Position numbers and translations under genes: made by a program. A stretch of DNA of 64,000 bases from Chloroflexota bacterium (GTDB lineage: Bacteria; Chloroflexota; Anaerolineae; Anaerolineales; Villigracilaceae), in contig JACRBL010000036.1 in assembly GCA_016234485.1 (NCBI GenBank), forward strand, positions 147,799 through 211,798, written 5' to 3'. Positions 39,537-47,739 of this stretch are shown here, in pieces. Position 1 is the stretch's first letter, and each line of letters begins with the position of its first letter. The notes under the pieces were generated by a model. It searched no databases and was not told where the DNA came from. It saw nothing but the letters and a program-made list of their open reading frames with translations.

Positions 39537-40397
39537 TCACCCAAAGATCGCGATCAGCGAAATCCCCGCCAGGATCACCCCCGCGCCGAGCAGGCGGTAG
39601 CCGCCCATTTTCTCACCGAGGAAGCGCCAGCCGAAGAACGCGCCGATCACCACGCTCACTTCGCGGATGGCTTCGGAATAATTCAGCGGGGCGAAGGAGT
39701 AGGCAAAGAGCGCGGTCGTGTACGCGACGACTCCCAACACGCCGCCGAGGACCAGCTTCCAGCGTTGCTCGCGCCAGGCTTGGGCGAAGAGTCCCCATCC
39801 GAAGCGGCGACCCACTACGGGCGTCGTCAGAAGCGGGACGAAGGCGAACATCGAAAGCGCGTAGGGCAGGGCCGATTCGGGATGTCCCTTAACAGCGGTC
39901 CCGTCCACGATCGTGTAAATCGAAATGATGAGCGCCACGCCGAGCGCGAGAAAGATCCCTTTCAAATGCGGCTTGCCTTCGTGGTTGTTGAGCATGGCCG
40001 TTGAGCCGATGATGACCATGCCAACCACGATGAGCAGAATGCCAAACAGCCCGCCGGTGGTGGGAATTTCGCCGAGGATGATCGCCGCCCAAATGACCAC
40101 CAGCGCGGGCGCGGCGCCGCGCGCGATGGGATAGATCAGCGAAAAATCATGGTCGGTGTAGGCGTACATCAACAGAAGAAAATACAACACTTCAAGGATC
40201 GTGCTCGCGATCGCGAACGGCCACATTTCGCGCGGCGGCAATCCCGTAAAAAATATGGCGACGATGGCCGCCGCGCCGCTGAGCAAAACCTGCCAGTTCA
40301 TCGCGACATATTTAATGTCAGACTGTTTGAGGATCAGGTTCCACAGCGCGTGCATCAGCGCGGACGTGAGCAAAAGAACGATGGCAAGAGGGGGCAT
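39537..40397 (-). CDS. EamA/DMT family transporter
   Basis: The 286-residue protein has ten membrane helices in two EamA repeats. The first closes with GILLIVVGMVIIGST near 121-135, the second with RLLGAGVILAGISLIAIFG at the end. NYSEAIREVSVVIGAFFGW is typical of the second repeat. Members export amino acids, sugars or nucleotides. The substrate is unknown. Confidence 0.9.
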   Translation of the reverse strand: MPPLAIVLLLTSALMHALWNLILKQSDIKYVAMNWQVLLSGAAAIVAIFFTGLPPREMWPFAIASTILEVLYFLLLMYAYTDHDFSLIYPIARGAAPALVVIWAAIILGEIPTTGGLFGILLIVVGMVIIGSTAMLNNHEGKPHLKGIFLALGVALIISIYTIVDGTAVKGHPESALPYALSMFAFVPLLTTPVVGRRFGWGLFAQAWREQRWKLVLGGVLGVVAYTTALFAYSFAPLNYSEAIREVSVVIGAFFGWRFLGEKMGGYRLLGAGVILAGISLIAIFG

Positions 40398-40410
40398 GGA
40401 AACAACCTTT

Positions 40411-40540
40411 TACTCGCTGTCCTGAGCGGAGCCGCACGCTCTCGCGGCGTAGTCGAAGGACAGGCACATGGAAGAATAGGCGCGTATGCTACCCGCCCTT
40501 CGACTTTGCTCGGCTATCGCCTCGCTCCGCTCAGGGCGGC
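40411..40540. repeat. CCTTCGAC/GCTCAGGGC repeat pair
   Basis: The 148-bp gap holds two inverse-oriented pieces: TGTCCTGAGCGGAGCC with GTCGAAGGACA, then CCCTTCGACTTTGCTCGG with CGCTCAGGGCG. The same words occur inside recG (59749-59768) and inside the methylase-like gene (47343-47372). Confidence 0.65.
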
Positions 40541-40545
40541 GTGAT

Positions 40546-41403
40546 TTACTTCAAAAATGCGAGCAACTTTTCATTGACTTCGTCCGCCGCGTCGTGCTGA
40601 ACCCAGTGCGTGGACTTTTCGAACATGACCAGTTCGCCGCGCTCGCACAATTCGATGGACGGACGCGCCATCGCGTGACTCAGCGCCACATCCCGTTTTC
40701 CCCACATCATCAATATCGGGACCTTGACCGGGCGCGCCAAAATTTGACGTGGATTCCAACTCCCGCGCAAAGACCTGCGGACGATGGCGCGATACCAATT
40801 GAGCATGGCGGTCAACGCGCCAGGCTGTGACCAGGCCTTTTTATATTCGAGAACGTCTTCGGGCGTGAACGAGCCGCGCCGACCCGTGAGCGCGCGTTCG
40901 AGGTAGTGGAAGTTGTTGCGGCGCAGAATCCATTCGGCGAAAGGCAGTTGAAAGAAAAAGACGTACCAGGATTTTTTGCGCTGTGCCGAATCGCTCCACA
41001 CGAAACGCGTCATCACGTCGGGATGAGGGACGTTGAGAATGGCGAGTTTTTCCAACCGTTCGGGATGCTGGATGGCGAGAGTCCACGCGACCACCGCGCC
41101 CCAATCGTGCCCGACCAGTTTGGCTTTTTGGATCCCAAAATGGTCGAAGAGACCGAGCACATCGCGCGCGAGGACGTCCACATCGTAGGCCGCGACTCCC
41201 TTCGGCTTATCGGACAGGTTATACCCACGCTGGTCCGGCACGATGACGCGGAATCCCGCATCCACCAGCGCGGGGATTTGTCTGCGCCAGCCGTAACTGA
41301 ACTCGGGAAAGCCATGTAACAAAATAACCGACGGCCCATCTGCAGGACCGTCGGTTAAAACATGCAGGTTGATTCCGTTGGTTTGGATGAAGTGGGTTTG
41401 CAT
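40546..41403 (-). CDS. Alpha/beta hydrolase, epoxide-hydrolase-like
   Basis: The 285-residue protein has the oxyanion motif HGFPEFSYGW near 30-39 and the nucleophile elbow VGHDWGAVVAW, with Asp near 105, and a cap domain rich in aromatic residues. The base is the His of STHWVQHD near 267. An Asp nucleophile with HGFPE fits epoxide hydrolases, with haloalkane dehalogenase as the alternative. TATACT lies 8 nt before the ATG, so the message has almost no leader. Confidence 0.85.
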   Translation of the reverse strand: MQTHFIQTNGINLHVLTDGPADGPSVILLHGFPEFSYGWRRQIPALVDAGFRVIVPDQRGYNLSDKPKGVAAYDVDVLARDVLGLFDHFGIQKAKLVGHDWGAVVAWTLAIQHPERLEKLAILNVPHPDVMTRFVWSDSAQRKKSWYVFFFQLPFAEWILRRNNFHYLERALTGRRGSFTPEDVLEYKKAWSQPGALTAMLNWYRAIVRRSLRGSWNPRQILARPVKVPILMMWGKRDVALSHAMARPSIELCERGELVMFEKSTHWVQHDAADEVNEKLLAFLK

Positions 41404-41466
41404 GGATGGGGAGTATAACGGGTTTTGGGGAGGTCAGTCATCAGTGATCAGTTTTCAGTGATCAGT

Positions 41467-41500
41467 AAAAAAGGACTCGGCGAGTGGCTGAGTCCTTTTT
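41467..41500 (-). terminator. Intrinsic terminator of the STAND gene
   Basis: On the minus strand GGACTCAGCC, a short loop and GAGTCC are followed by TTTTTT. A-tracts on the other side make it usable in both directions. It lies just after the STAND stop. Confidence 0.85.
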
Positions 41501-41525
41501 GTTGAACGTTCAACGTTTAACGTTT
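41501..41525. repeat. AACGTT palindromic repeat, copy 2
   Basis: GTTGAACGTTCAAC is perfect and continues into CGTTTAACGTT. The TAA stop of the STAND gene lies inside it. Confidence 0.8.
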
Positions 41526-44009
41526 TAGGCGTTCCAACAGTCTTTCGGCCTCCTCGTACGCGACTTTGTACTTGTACTCTCCGCCATCGCAGTACGCCAA
41601 CTTCAACGCCTCCTGCGCATGGAAAATCGCAGCCTCTTTATCGCTCAATTGACCTTCGACCTTCGACCTGTGACCATTCATCGCAAGTTCCGCGAGGAAC
41701 AGATTCACATCCGCCCCCTGCAACACATACCCGCTCCTCTCCGTGATCATCAGCGCCTCGGACGCTTTTTCCTGCGCGTCCTTGAAATCGCCTTGGGCGT
41801 AACGCAAGCGGGCAACATCAAGCAGGATGTCGGCTTCCGCGTCAACCGAATTGATTTGCCGACAGAGATCGAGCGCTTTGGACAGGTTTTCTTCTGCCAG
41901 AGTCAAATCGTTATTCATACGATTTGCTGCGCCAAGAAACCGATAAGCGTCAACATAGTCGCGAGGAGTTGGCGCGTCCGTTCTTGCGTCTTCATCCGCA
42001 AATTCAAGGGCGCGTTGGGCACATTCGATTGCCGATATTCGATATTCGATATTCGACTTTCGAGTATCGAGTATTGCTTCTTCCCTTGCCATGAGCAGGA
42101 AACGCAGGGCGCGATATGACCAAACATTTCCTTCTGCTTGAATTGCAGATAATTTCTTAAAGATAGGTAGCGCGTGGTCTTGCTCCTGTTCTGCGTCCTG
42201 CCATTTTCCACAATAAGATAAGATACGCGCTAACTCATGATGACCGACGGCTTCTCTGAATTCATCCGCAATCTCGAGGGACAGGTCAATGCGGCGGCGC
42301 AGGTTGCGCTCCGCGGCGCTCAACTCGCCAATGACCAGTTGCTGTTGCGCCACGTTCCCCAGGTCAATGGCGAGATTTTTCTTGTCTCCATCACTTCCAT
42401 CCAATTTCGCTGAAATCAAAAATAGCCTTACTGCATTTGCGGGTTGTCCTGAAAGAGAGTAAGAGTTAGCAAGTCCGTTTGCCGTCCAAGATTGTGAACG
42501 TTTTGTATTTACTTTGGGCGGTTTGTCTTCGCCGTCGAGAAATAAAGCGCGTAAAAGTTCAATGCGTAATTGATATGCGCCAAATTGATAATAAGTTGGC
42601 TGGTTAATTCGGTCATAAAACAACTTCAATGCCTCATCCAAATTCCCCGCTCCAACCATGTGATGATACAGTTCGATAACGGGCGCGAGATCTTCCAATG
42701 CTTTCACCCTCGTGTTCGTCACGGGCATGTTGTCGCCAAAATACTTGGCAAGTCCGACGTGCGCCTCTTTGCGCCGCTTCTCGTCAGTGAAGTGGTCATA
42801 CGCATAATGCCGCACGATCGGGTGCATATCGTAGCGTTGGTTCTCGCCCGCAAATTGCAAGAGTCCGCGCTTGCGCAGGTCGAGCAGGGCTTTATCCAGG
42901 TCGGGGCTGGGGAACACCTTTTTGAGCACGGCGTATTCCATCGAGCCGCGAAAGCAGGAAATCTTGCTCAGCAAGTCCCTGCGCTCGGTGGCTAAACTTT
43001 CATACGCGCGTTGCAAAACGTGATGTCGTCTGGCTCTCACATCCTCGAAGATTTCCAGATTCTTCACCGCCGCAATATCGCCCCGATGCGCGTGGTCTTC
43101 GTTGATCAAACCGACCAGCAGGCTCAAACTCAACGGGTGATAGCCGTACGCTGCACACACTTCGATGATCTCCGCGCGTGTGGCTTTTATGCCTTCGTTG
43201 TGGAAGTACGTCACCGCGTCCTCGGGCGAGAAGGCGGAGAGCGACTCATCGCGGCAGCCTTTGAGCAGTTTGCCGTCGGCGCTCTCCAAGGCGCGCGGAC
43301 ACAGGCGCGTGGTCATCAAGACTTTGGACTTCGTGACCGCGCCGCTCAAGCCGCGCAGGAAGGTTTCCGTCAGCGGGGAGGAGCAATCGCGCTGGGAGGG
43401 GTCAATGTCGGCATCCTCATCGTCGGATTGAAGCGCCGCATCCATCCGACCGTATTGCCTCAGCAACCGCTCGAAGCCGTCCAGCGCTATCAGGATGTTC
43501 GTCCCGCGCATGGCTTCCAGCAGATCATTGACCTGCTGCCGCGCGGACTCTTTGACCTCCACGCCGAGATGTTTCAGCGTTTCGGAAAGAAAACTCTCAA
43601 AGCCCGATTCCTTTTCGTAGAACGACCACCAGACCGCCGTCGGCCACTGAGCGCGATCCACGCGGTTGAACCACGTCCACGCCAGCGCGGATTTGCCAAA
43701 TCCGCCCAACGCGCGCAGCATCAGCAGGTTGTCTTTGTCATTGCCCAACCATTCATCGAGAATCTTGAGTTCCGTTTCTCGTCCAGTGAATGTCGCCAGA
43801 TCACCGTAGCGATGACCGTAAAACCACTTCGATGTTGAAGGTTGAACGTTGAAGGTTGCAGGTTTGGCTTCGTCAGCCGCGTGAATATTGATGACTGCGT
43901 GATCGCCAGTGACGATAACGCTCTTGTCCACGTTTCCCCCAACGGCAACTCCTCCCGCCGAAACGGACTGCGAAACTTTTGTCTCTTCAGGTTTCTTCGT
44001 CTTTGCCAT
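41517..44009 (-). CDS. STAND-family NTPase with TPR repeats
   Basis: The 830-residue protein has a short N-terminal segment with a Gly/Val-rich ladder (SAGGVAVGGNVDKSVIVTG, 17-35), then an NTPase domain. Walker A is RALGGFGKSALAWTW near 99-113 and Walker B LIALDGFERLL near 173-183; a winged-helix region (KKVFPSPDLDKALLDLRKRG) follows. TPRs fill about 540-830. STAND proteins are signalling switches, often in defence against phage. No enzymatic effector domain is visible. Two stretches (about 51-61 and 655-672) are repeat-derived. GGAGGTGGAG precedes the start. Confidence 0.88.
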   Translation of the reverse strand: MAKTKKPEETKVSQSVSAGGVAVGGNVDKSVIVTGDHAVINIHAADEAKPATFNVQPSTSKWFYGHRYGDLATFTGRETELKILDEWLGNDKDNLLMLRALGGFGKSALAWTWFNRVDRAQWPTAVWWSFYEKESGFESFLSETLKHLGVEVKESARQQVNDLLEAMRGTNILIALDGFERLLRQYGRMDAALQSDDEDADIDPSQRDCSSPLTETFLRGLSGAVTKSKVLMTTRLCPRALESADGKLLKGCRDESLSAFSPEDAVTYFHNEGIKATRAEIIEVCAAYGYHPLSLSLLVGLINEDHAHRGDIAAVKNLEIFEDVRARRHHVLQRAYESLATERRDLLSKISCFRGSMEYAVLKKVFPSPDLDKALLDLRKRGLLQFAGENQRYDMHPIVRHYAYDHFTDEKRRKEAHVGLAKYFGDNMPVTNTRVKALEDLAPVIELYHHMVGAGNLDEALKLFYDRINQPTYYQFGAYQLRIELLRALFLDGEDKPPKVNTKRSQSWTANGLANSYSLSGQPANAVRLFLISAKLDGSDGDKKNLAIDLGNVAQQQLVIGELSAAERNLRRRIDLSLEIADEFREAVGHHELARILSYCGKWQDAEQEQDHALPIFKKLSAIQAEGNVWSYRALRFLLMAREEAILDTRKSNIEYRISAIECAQRALEFADEDARTDAPTPRDYVDAYRFLGAANRMNNDLTLAEENLSKALDLCRQINSVDAEADILLDVARLRYAQGDFKDAQEKASEALMITERSGYVLQGADVNLFLAELAMNGHRSKVEGQLSDKEAAIFHAQEALKLAYCDGGEYKYKVAYEEAERLLERLKR

Positions 44010-44022
44010 ACTCCACCTCCAT

Positions 44023-44064
44023 CTCGACTACGCGACTATGTGACTATCTGACTATGAGACGATC
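44023..44064. repeat. GACTA short-period repeat upstream of the STAND gene
   Basis: Units CGACTACGCGACTATGTGAC repeat with variations in the gap to the CAP lipoprotein gene. Confidence 0.55.
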
Positions 44065-44090
44065 AAACTTTCCAACTTTAGCACAAAATT

Positions 44091-45089
44091 TCACGGCGCG
44101 GCAAACATCACCGACCAATATCCCTGCAAAGAACTCTCCGCGACGAAGGCATAACCGATACCGATCTCGGTCACCTTTTCGTGCAGGATGGCGCTGCGAT
44201 GGATGAGATCGCTCATCCACCATTGCACGGCAGATTCGGGATTGCCGCCAAATTGCGGAGGCTGACCGAAGATGGTTTCGAGCGCGATGGAGAAGGAATA
44301 GCCCGCCGCGACCACGCGCTCTTTGGCGCTGGAACCGTCCGAGCCGATGTGGCTGAGAAAGTCGTTGCAGGCCATGTCCGCGGCGTGGGCTTGCGCGGCC
44401 GCGCTGAGTTGCGCGTTGACGGTCAGCGCGGACAGGTCACGCGCGGCGCGCTGGGAGTTGATCAGCGCCAGGGTCTGGTTGACGAAGTCGGGGTTGGGGA
44501 TGTACGCGCAGGGCGCGAGGACGGTCGGCGTCGGCGTGGACGTCGCGCCGCCCGCGTGAGTCGCGATGGCGACCACATCGCCCACGATGATCGAGACCCA
44601 GATGTATTTTCCATAATCAATGGCAAATGGTCGGTCAGCGGGGTCGCGAAATTCAAAGTTGCCCACGAACGCGCCGTTGCGATCGGGCGCGACCAAGTCC
44701 ACGGAAATATCGGCGGTTTCGCCGGGCGGGGTGTAGGGCAGTTGGATGACCGCGGGCGCGCCCATCTCTTCGCCGTTGGCGAACGACAGCGTGTATCCCT
44801 GAATCCATCCGCAGGTTCCGTTATTGCGCACGCGCCAAATTTTTGTGAAAGACTCGCCCGCCGCGAAGGGCGTGTTATCTGGCACGGTCACGTCGGATTC
44901 AAACGAGGCGCTGTTTTCGCAATTGGCCGCGTTGGTGGGGATGACCGCGGGCAGGGTGTTCGTGGGCGGCGCGTTCACGGTCGGCGCGGCGATCGTGGCG
45001 GATGGATTCGCGACAGGCGCGGGCGAGGCGTTTCCGCCGCAGGCCGTCAACATCAGAAAAATTAGCAGGACGATGAGCGCTTTTTTCAT
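44091..45089 (-). CDS. Lipoprotein with NBR1-Ig-like and CAP (SCP) domains
   Basis: ATG 45089 (MKKALIVLLIFLMLTACGG) has GGAAAGGAT upstream and begins with a lipoprotein signal, so Cys16 is probably lipidated. The track start adds 69 codons of repeat sequence. Residues about 55-175 form an NBR1-type Ig domain (KIWRVRNNGTCGWIQGYTLS to VAPDRNGAFVGNFEFRD). The C-terminal part is a CAP domain: ALINSQRAARDLSALTVN, then AQAHAADMACNDFLSHIGSD and a WMSDLIHRSAIL region. CAP proteins are extracellular and of varied function. This domain pair is typical of Anaerolineae. Confidence 0.88.
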   Translation of the reverse strand: MKKALIVLLIFLMLTACGGNASPAPVANPSATIAAPTVNAPPTNTLPAVIPTNAANCENSASFESDVTVPDNTPFAAGESFTKIWRVRNNGTCGWIQGYTLSFANGEEMGAPAVIQLPYTPPGETADISVDLVAPDRNGAFVGNFEFRDPADRPFAIDYGKYIWVSIIVGDVVAIATHAGGATSTPTPTVLAPCAYIPNPDFVNQTLALINSQRAARDLSALTVNAQLSAAAQAHAADMACNDFLSHIGSDGSSAKERVVAAGYSFSIALETIFGQPPQFGGNPESAVQWWMSDLIHRSAILHEKVTEIGIGYAFVAESSLQGYWSVMFAAP

Positions 45090-45143
45090 GTTGAAATCCT
45101 TTCCGCAACCAGGGCATTTGATCGCGAGAGGTGAAAGTTCTTT

Positions 45144-45209
45144 GCCGCGAATTTCACGAATTTCGCGAATAAACCTTTGAAAATTCGTTAAATTCGCGAA
45201 ATTCGTGGC
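45144..45209. repeat. Degenerate hairpin repeat, CGCGAATT type
   Basis: CCGCGAATTTCACGAATTTC is followed by an inverse AAATTCGCGAAATTCGTGG. It lies between the CAP lipoprotein and methylase-like genes. Confidence 0.75.
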
Positions 45210-45234
45210 CGAGGTTTTAGACTCTGTGGTTACG

Positions 45235-47490
45235 CTAAAACAACCGCAACTGCCCCCTCGCCTGTTGCGCGGGGTCGCCCGCGATTTGCGCTTCAAAGGC
45301 TTGCTGGGTGAGCGTGGGCTGTTCGGCCAGGGCGCGCACAGCGCGGAATTTCAACACGCGCAGGCCGTCCAAGCGCGCGGCCAGGGCAGGGTCGCGTCCG
45401 AGTTTGTAGGCCAACAGCGAGGCGCGTCCGCCAGGCACGACCACAAAACTTCGCTCACGCGGATACGGGCTTTCGGCCACCGCCCGCCCCACCACCGCCG
45501 ATGCCTTGATGTGAAACACATACGCCGAAGTCTCGCCCGCCTCCCAAACCAGCGTGCGCTCGTCGAGACGGTTCGTCCCAAAATCGAGACGTTCGCCGAT
45601 GGACTGGAGCATGTCTGCCATTTGACGGATCTCCGCCTTGCGCGCGGACGGCGCGTCCTCGGCTCGCAACTTCCATTGACCGTCCGCGGGCTCGGCGTAG
45701 GAGGCCAACACCTCGCCGACGAGTCCCAGCGAGGGCGTGAGCAAGCCAGGGAAGCGCGTCGAAAGGTCGCGCAGAATCTCCTCCAACGCGCAGGCCGGAT
45801 GCGCGACGAGGAAGTTGACCACCGCCATTTCCACGCGGTCGCTTAACGGTTCGCTGGTTTCGGCTTGCGGACTGAAGTCCAAGCCCCAGAGTCCCGTGTC
45901 TACGTTTTCGCCGCCGCGATAGCGGATGAGAGTCTCGTCGCCGAGCAACGCGTCTTGCACGGCTTTGGCCGCGTCGCGGATGACTTCGTCGGTGGGCTGG
46001 CGCGAGGCCACGAGGGCGCGATCGGCCGTCAGCGCGGACAAGGCCGCGGCGTGCAGAGGCAGGTAGAGGGTCGGTTCGCCGCGGGCCGCGAGATGCGTCC
46101 GAATGGCGGCGCGGACCGAGGTCAGGTTGACGCGTTCGCGCTCGCGGGGCAGTCGCTCGCCGCGCGTCCACGCGAGCTGGGCGGCGTCGTTCTGAGTCCG
46201 CATGGCGAGGGATTGCAGATTGAAGCCGCTCGTTTCGCACGCGGCCAGCGCGGCGGTGAGGAAGGATGGCTCGGGTTCGGGGACGAGCGTGAGGCAGGGC
46301 GCGGCGAGTTTGAGCAGGTCGAAGGTGTGATGGAAGGCGTTTTGCAGGGCTTCGAGATGCCAGCCCCAATCGTAACGGCGGCGGCGGAGGACGAGGTGGA
46401 ACGGCTCGGCGGCTTCGCTGCCCCACAGCCATCCCGCCCACAGCGCGCACAACGTCCAGTAGGCTTGGTTGGGACGCGGCAGCGCGGTCACGACCGCGGC
46501 GATCGGCGCTTCGTTCACGATGGAGGCGAGTTCTGAAATTCGTCCTTCGTAAATAATGATGCCGCCGCTTTCGGGAATCTTTTTAGGCCATTGCACGATG
46601 GGGACTGCCTCGCCTTGCGCGCTCCATTCTGAGATGGCGGCTTCGAGCGCCATCCAGATATTGTTTTCGCGGAACTCGTTCGAGACGGTCAGTTGCTTCG
46701 GGCGCGGGCGTTCGTTATCGGCGCGCCATAAATTGTTGGCGCGGTCGCAGGCCGAGAGGAACAGCGCACTGAGGGCGCGGCGTCGTTCGGGCGTGACGCC
46801 TGGCGCGTCGAGGCGGTTGATCAGCGTGGCGAGCGCGTAGATGGCGCGCGGCTGGTAAACGGCCAGCGCTTCTTCCACAAATTCGCGGTCGGGATCGTTG
46901 GGTTGCGCCACGCGTTCGAGCAGGCGGGCGTGGTGCAGGCCAGCCGTCTCGGCGAATTTGCGAGCGCGGGCCGCGTCCAACTCGGTGACGGATTTCTCGC
47001 CCGCGTCGCCGCAGGCCGCGCACTCGTAGCGCCGTGCGAAGGGCGCGTCTTCTCCCTTGCGCCAAAGGAAGGCGCGGGCGGGCGTGTCTTTTTTGCAGTT
47101 GTCGCATTGTGTGAGATAAAGCGATTGGATGTGCGCTTCGAGTCGTTCGTCCCCTTTTTTGGATACAGCCAGGTCGGCCAGCGCGGCCTTCAATTCGGAT
47201 TCGGTCGGCGGCGCGGCGGTCATTTCAAGCAGGAAGCGGGCGATGGGATTATGCGCGGCCACGAGGACGCGATATCCCGCCCGCGCCATCTCGACGGGGA
47301 GGCGGGGCGCGACGCCGAACGGGTCGAGGACCCAGCTTCCCGGCTTGCCCTGAGCGGCGTCGAAGGGCGAAGCGTGACGCGAGAGCCAATCGGCCGCGAC
47401 GCCATCTTCGAGCGGAGGCAGGAATCGGGCGAGAGGTCCGTCGCGCGAGGGGGAATATCCAATAATGAATGGAGTGTCGAGGATTCCCAT
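45235..47490 (-). CDS. Degenerate DNA-methylase-like protein with zinc ribbon
   Basis: The 751-residue protein has a motif I like that of N6-adenine/N4-cytosine methylases (WVLDPFGVAPRLPVEMARAG, from residue 53). The usual FxGxG glycines are lost (FGVAP). A zinc ribbon follows: CDNC near 129 and CAAC near 156. Where DPPY would be expected, near 333, it reads TALPRPNQAYWTLCALWAGW. It resembles DUF1156-type methylases in layout but lacks both key motifs, so methylation activity is unlikely. It might bind DNA or regulate. SPFDAAQGKP at 41-50 is repeat-derived. The family assignment is tentative. Confidence 0.6.
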   Translation of the reverse strand: MGILDTPFIIGYSPSRDGPLARFLPPLEDGVAADWLSRHASPFDAAQGKPGSWVLDPFGVAPRLPVEMARAGYRVLVAAHNPIARFLLEMTAAPPTESELKAALADLAVSKKGDERLEAHIQSLYLTQCDNCKKDTPARAFLWRKGEDAPFARRYECAACGDAGEKSVTELDAARARKFAETAGLHHARLLERVAQPNDPDREFVEEALAVYQPRAIYALATLINRLDAPGVTPERRRALSALFLSACDRANNLWRADNERPRPKQLTVSNEFRENNIWMALEAAISEWSAQGEAVPIVQWPKKIPESGGIIIYEGRISELASIVNEAPIAAVVTALPRPNQAYWTLCALWAGWLWGSEAAEPFHLVLRRRRYDWGWHLEALQNAFHHTFDLLKLAAPCLTLVPEPEPSFLTAALAACETSGFNLQSLAMRTQNDAAQLAWTRGERLPRERERVNLTSVRAAIRTHLAARGEPTLYLPLHAAALSALTADRALVASRQPTDEVIRDAAKAVQDALLGDETLIRYRGGENVDTGLWGLDFSPQAETSEPLSDRVEMAVVNFLVAHPACALEEILRDLSTRFPGLLTPSLGLVGEVLASYAEPADGQWKLRAEDAPSARKAEIRQMADMLQSIGERLDFGTNRLDERTLVWEAGETSAYVFHIKASAVVGRAVAESPYPRERSFVVVPGGRASLLAYKLGRDPALAARLDGLRVLKFRAVRALAEQPTLTQQAFEAQIAGDPAQQARGQLRLF
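47343..47372. repeat. GCTCAGGGC/CCTTCGAC repeat inside the methylase-like gene
   Basis: TTGCCCTGAGCGGCGTCGAA and flanks lie in frame and encode the peptide SPFDAAQGKP. The same words occur in the gap at 40411-40540 and in recG. Confidence 0.75.
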
Positions 47491-47622
47491 ATGAACGCTT
47501 TCAAAGTTTGCAAGCAGTTGCTCTGCTGACGAAACATGGAGGTTGTTTTTACGCGGTTGATAAGAAGTATAACGCCCCCGAATAAAAACGCAAGCCTGAA
47601 AGTTGTAGGGGAATTTGTTAAA

Positions 47623-47731
47623 TTCAGTAAATCACAGGTTCCTCGTCATTGCGAGGAGGGTGATCTTCCCGACGAAGCAATCTCCACGCCGTGGGAGGGG
47701 ATTGCTTCGCAAAGAGCGCTCGCAATGACGG
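47623..47731. repeat. REP-A inverted repeat, copy 6, with left terminal extension
   Basis: The core (47644-47731) is almost identical to that of copy 4. The left flank TTCAGTAAATCACAGGTTCC is also shared, but the right terminal repeat is absent because the diguanylate cyclase gene ends there. The rest of the 249-bp gap shows nothing further. Confidence 0.9.
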
Positions 47732-47739
47732 TGAGCGAC

